DNA of 64,000 bases, taken from contig JAFLKN010000015.1 of the NCBI GenBank assembly GCA_019163175.1, forward strand, positions 471,552 to 535,551, read 5' to 3'. The stretch is from Prolixibacteraceae bacterium. GTDB taxonomy: Bacteria > Bacteroidota > Bacteroidia > Bacteroidales > Prolixibacteraceae. Positions 62,442 through 64,000 of this stretch are shown here, piece after piece. The first letter of the stretch is position 1. Every line of letters starts with the position of its first letter. The position numbers were made by a program, and so were the translations under genes. The notes under the pieces are model-generated. The model saw nothing but the letters and a program-made list of their open reading frames with translations, made no database searches and was not told the origin of the DNA.

Positions 62442-64000
62442 ATGCACATCCTCAAAGAATATCAGGGAAAAGCCGTTGAAAGGCTCATCGAATATACCTG
62501 CGATGCTTTGCAAATGCCCAACCGCAAAATTCAAATGTTGTTGAAAGCCCCAACCGGAGCAGGAAAGACAGTGACGATGGCAGCCTACCTTTCGCAATTG
62601 GTACAGGAGCTGGCTTTGCGTCCCAATTTGCCCCGTGATGTTGCATTTATCTGGCTTGCGCCAAATACACTGCACCTGCAAAGTTATGCCTCGCTGAAAG
62701 GTTTTTACAGCGAACTGAACGATCTGAAACCTTTACAAATAGAAGATCTGGCGGGTGAAACATCGCTACAGGCAAAAGATCTTCTGTTTATTAATTGGAG
62801 CAGTGTCGATAAAGAAAAGAATACTTTCCGTCAGGATAATGAGCAAGATTATAACCTTCAAACGTTTATTGAGCGGACAGCTGCACACGGTATTGAAATC
62901 ATTGTAATTATTGACGAAGCGCACCTTTCAGCATTTACCGGAGAGCAAGCAAAAGCGGTATTGAAGATGATCAATGCAAAAATTGAAATATCGGTGACTG
63001 CAACTCCAAAAACTCAGCCCGATATGAGTGTGGTGATTCAGCGACAAAAAGTGGTTGCGGCACAGATGATCAAAAAAGGAGTAAGGCTTAACATCGATTT
63101 GTCGGAAGACGAACAGCGCGGCCAGATGCTCGAAACCCACTTGCTGCGCAAGGCTATGCAAAAACGCGACGAAATTGCCAAAGCCTATCAGGATGCCGGT
63201 ATCGATATCAATCCCTTGTTGCTGATCCAGCTACCTTCCGAAAAGGTTGTATTAACTGACGAAGACCGCAACCTGCGCGATTACATGGAAGGTTTTCTGG
63301 ATTCGGATTACGGCATCAATACAAAAAATAACCTTCTATCGGTTTGGCTTTCCGACAGCAAGGATAAGATCAACTTAGACGATATCGAAAAACCCAATGC
63401 GATGCAAAAGGTACTGATATTTAAACAGGCTATTTCGCAAGGTTGGGATTGTCCGCGCGCTGCCGTGTTAATCATTTTCAGAGAAATTGGTAACCCAACC
63501 TTCGGTATTCAAACCGTTGGACGGATTTTGCGAATGCCGCAGCAAAAGCATTACGAAAACGAATTAATCAATTTCGGGTATGTTTATACCAATCTGCAAA
63601 ATAAAATTATAAAAATTGTAGCCGACGATCTGGACTATTTCAGTATGCAGATTGCCAAACGGAAAGACTGCTTTCTTTACGACCGTTTAACTACAGCGTT
63701 CAGGGTAAACGACCGGGTAGCTGCCGGTTATTTGCTAAGTAGTTTCGAAAGAATCTTCTTCAGTAAAGTGGAAGAACGCTATGGCGTTCAGCAAATACCT
63801 GAACGAATCCTTTTTAATCAAGATGAAGAGGAAGCCATTCAGCAACAGACCATCTCTAATCGCGTAATTTTCGAATCAAAGGGGTGGAATCTAAACGTTG
63901 ATAAAATAGAAATTACGGTGCCTGCAGATATTACCATCGACGTTTATGAGGTGAATGCCATTGAAGTTGACGGTGGCCATTTGATGCACTTTGCCAAAAC
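62442..64000 (+). CDS. Type III restriction endonuclease (Res) helicase subunit, 3' end outside window
   Basis: An open frame from ATG 62442 to the window end (over 519 codons, no stop). The SF2 helicase core is present: a Q-like segment LKEYQGKAVERLIEY, the P-loop APTGAGKT (residues 36-43), motif II IIDEAHLSAFTG, motif III VTATPK, and in the second RecA-like domain SQGWDCPRAAVLIIF and motif VI QTVGRILRMP. This is the ATP-dependent translocase part of type III Res subunits. The C-terminal nuclease domain would lie beyond the window. It is 3 bp downstream of mod and forms the restriction half of the system. Confidence 0.92.
   Translation, partial: MHILKEYQGKAVERLIEYTCDALQMPNRKIQMLLKAPTGAGKTVTMAAYLSQLVQELALRPNLPRDVAFIWLAPNTLHLQSYASLKGFYSELNDLKPLQIEDLAGETSLQAKDLLFINWSSVDKEKNTFRQDNEQDYNLQTFIERTAAHGIEIIVIIDEAHLSAFTGEQAKAVLKMINAKIEISVTATPKTQPDMSVVIQRQKVVAAQMIKKGVRLNIDLSEDEQRGQMLETHLLRKAMQKRDEIAKAYQDAGIDINPLLLIQLPSEKVVLTDEDRNLRDYMEGFLDSDYGINTKNNLLSVWLSDSKDKINLDDIEKPNAMQKVLIFKQAISQGWDCPRAAVLIIFREIGNPTFGIQTVGRILRMPQQKHYENELINFGYVYTNLQNKIIKIVADDLDYFSMQIAKRKDCFLYDRLTTAFRVNDRVAAGYLLSSFERIFFSKVEERYGVQQIPERILFNQDEEEAIQQQTISNRVIFESKGWNLNVDKIEITVPADITIDVYEVNAIEVDGGHLMHFAK

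Overview
The window looks like chromosomal DNA of a member of the Bacteroidota, probably an anaerobic or facultative environmental lineage near the Marinilabiliales/Prolixibacteraceae (the family is an inference). Supporting signs are PorZ and type IX secretion C-terminal sorting domains, several upstream regions matching the Bacteroidota promoter TTTG-N(~20)-TAnnTTTG, the absence of Shine-Dalgarno sequences, an isolated atpD-atpC pair with a short epsilon subunit, and multi-PAS cytoplasmic kinases. No rRNA, tRNA, CRISPR array, insertion sequence or phage gene was recognised.

Layout. 1-5.5 kb: the 3' end of a tolC-like gene, a CzcB-type adaptor and a CzcA-type heavy-metal RND pump, followed by a TetR regulator. 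5.5-9.8 kb: an orphan MacA/HlyD-like adaptor, an acyl-CoA dehydrogenase, a degenerate GIY-YIG protein and a SPOR lipoprotein. 9.8-17.2 kb (minus strand): an aminotransferase homologue without its PLP lysine, recO, porZ, rdgB, a deoxynucleoside kinase and a GH3-family protein. 17.2-19.8 kb (minus): a T9SS-type secreted protein split by an in-frame TGA, and an outer-membrane beta-barrel. 20-35.8 kb: mostly housekeeping genes (cvpA, tyrS, Wzz/O-antigen ligase, efp, tsaB, a LytTR regulator, polyprenyl synthase, atpDC, GT9, HAD, lipid kinase, mscL, LD-carboxypeptidase, yraN).

35.8-59.2 kb is a minus-strand signalling block: a single-domain response regulator, a GH2 beta-mannosidase lipoprotein, then four histidine kinases (1193, 1247, 382 and about 1726 aa) and a 993-aa membrane hybrid kinase, a V4R sensor protein, a CheR methyltransferase and a DUF6261-like protein. 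A decayed kinase C-terminus lies in the middle (about 46.84-47.28 kb). The long kinases are stacks of PAS domains with GAF, PocR or REC modules. The two largest gene products are translationally coupled through an 11-nt overlap.

59.2-64 kb is accessory DNA: two 90-bp direct repeats bracket a DUF4160/DUF2442 gene pair, a roughly 127-nt imperfect palindrome follows, and then a type III restriction-modification system (mod complete, res cut by the window end). The mod gene carries, in frame, an inverted pair of REP-like elements that adds about 50 residues between its N-terminal region and the catalytic core.

The most unusual items are the lysine-less aminotransferase, the in-frame REPIN-like insertion in mod, the repeat and palindrome structure flanking the DUF4160/DUF2442 pair, and the T9SS gene with an in-frame stop.
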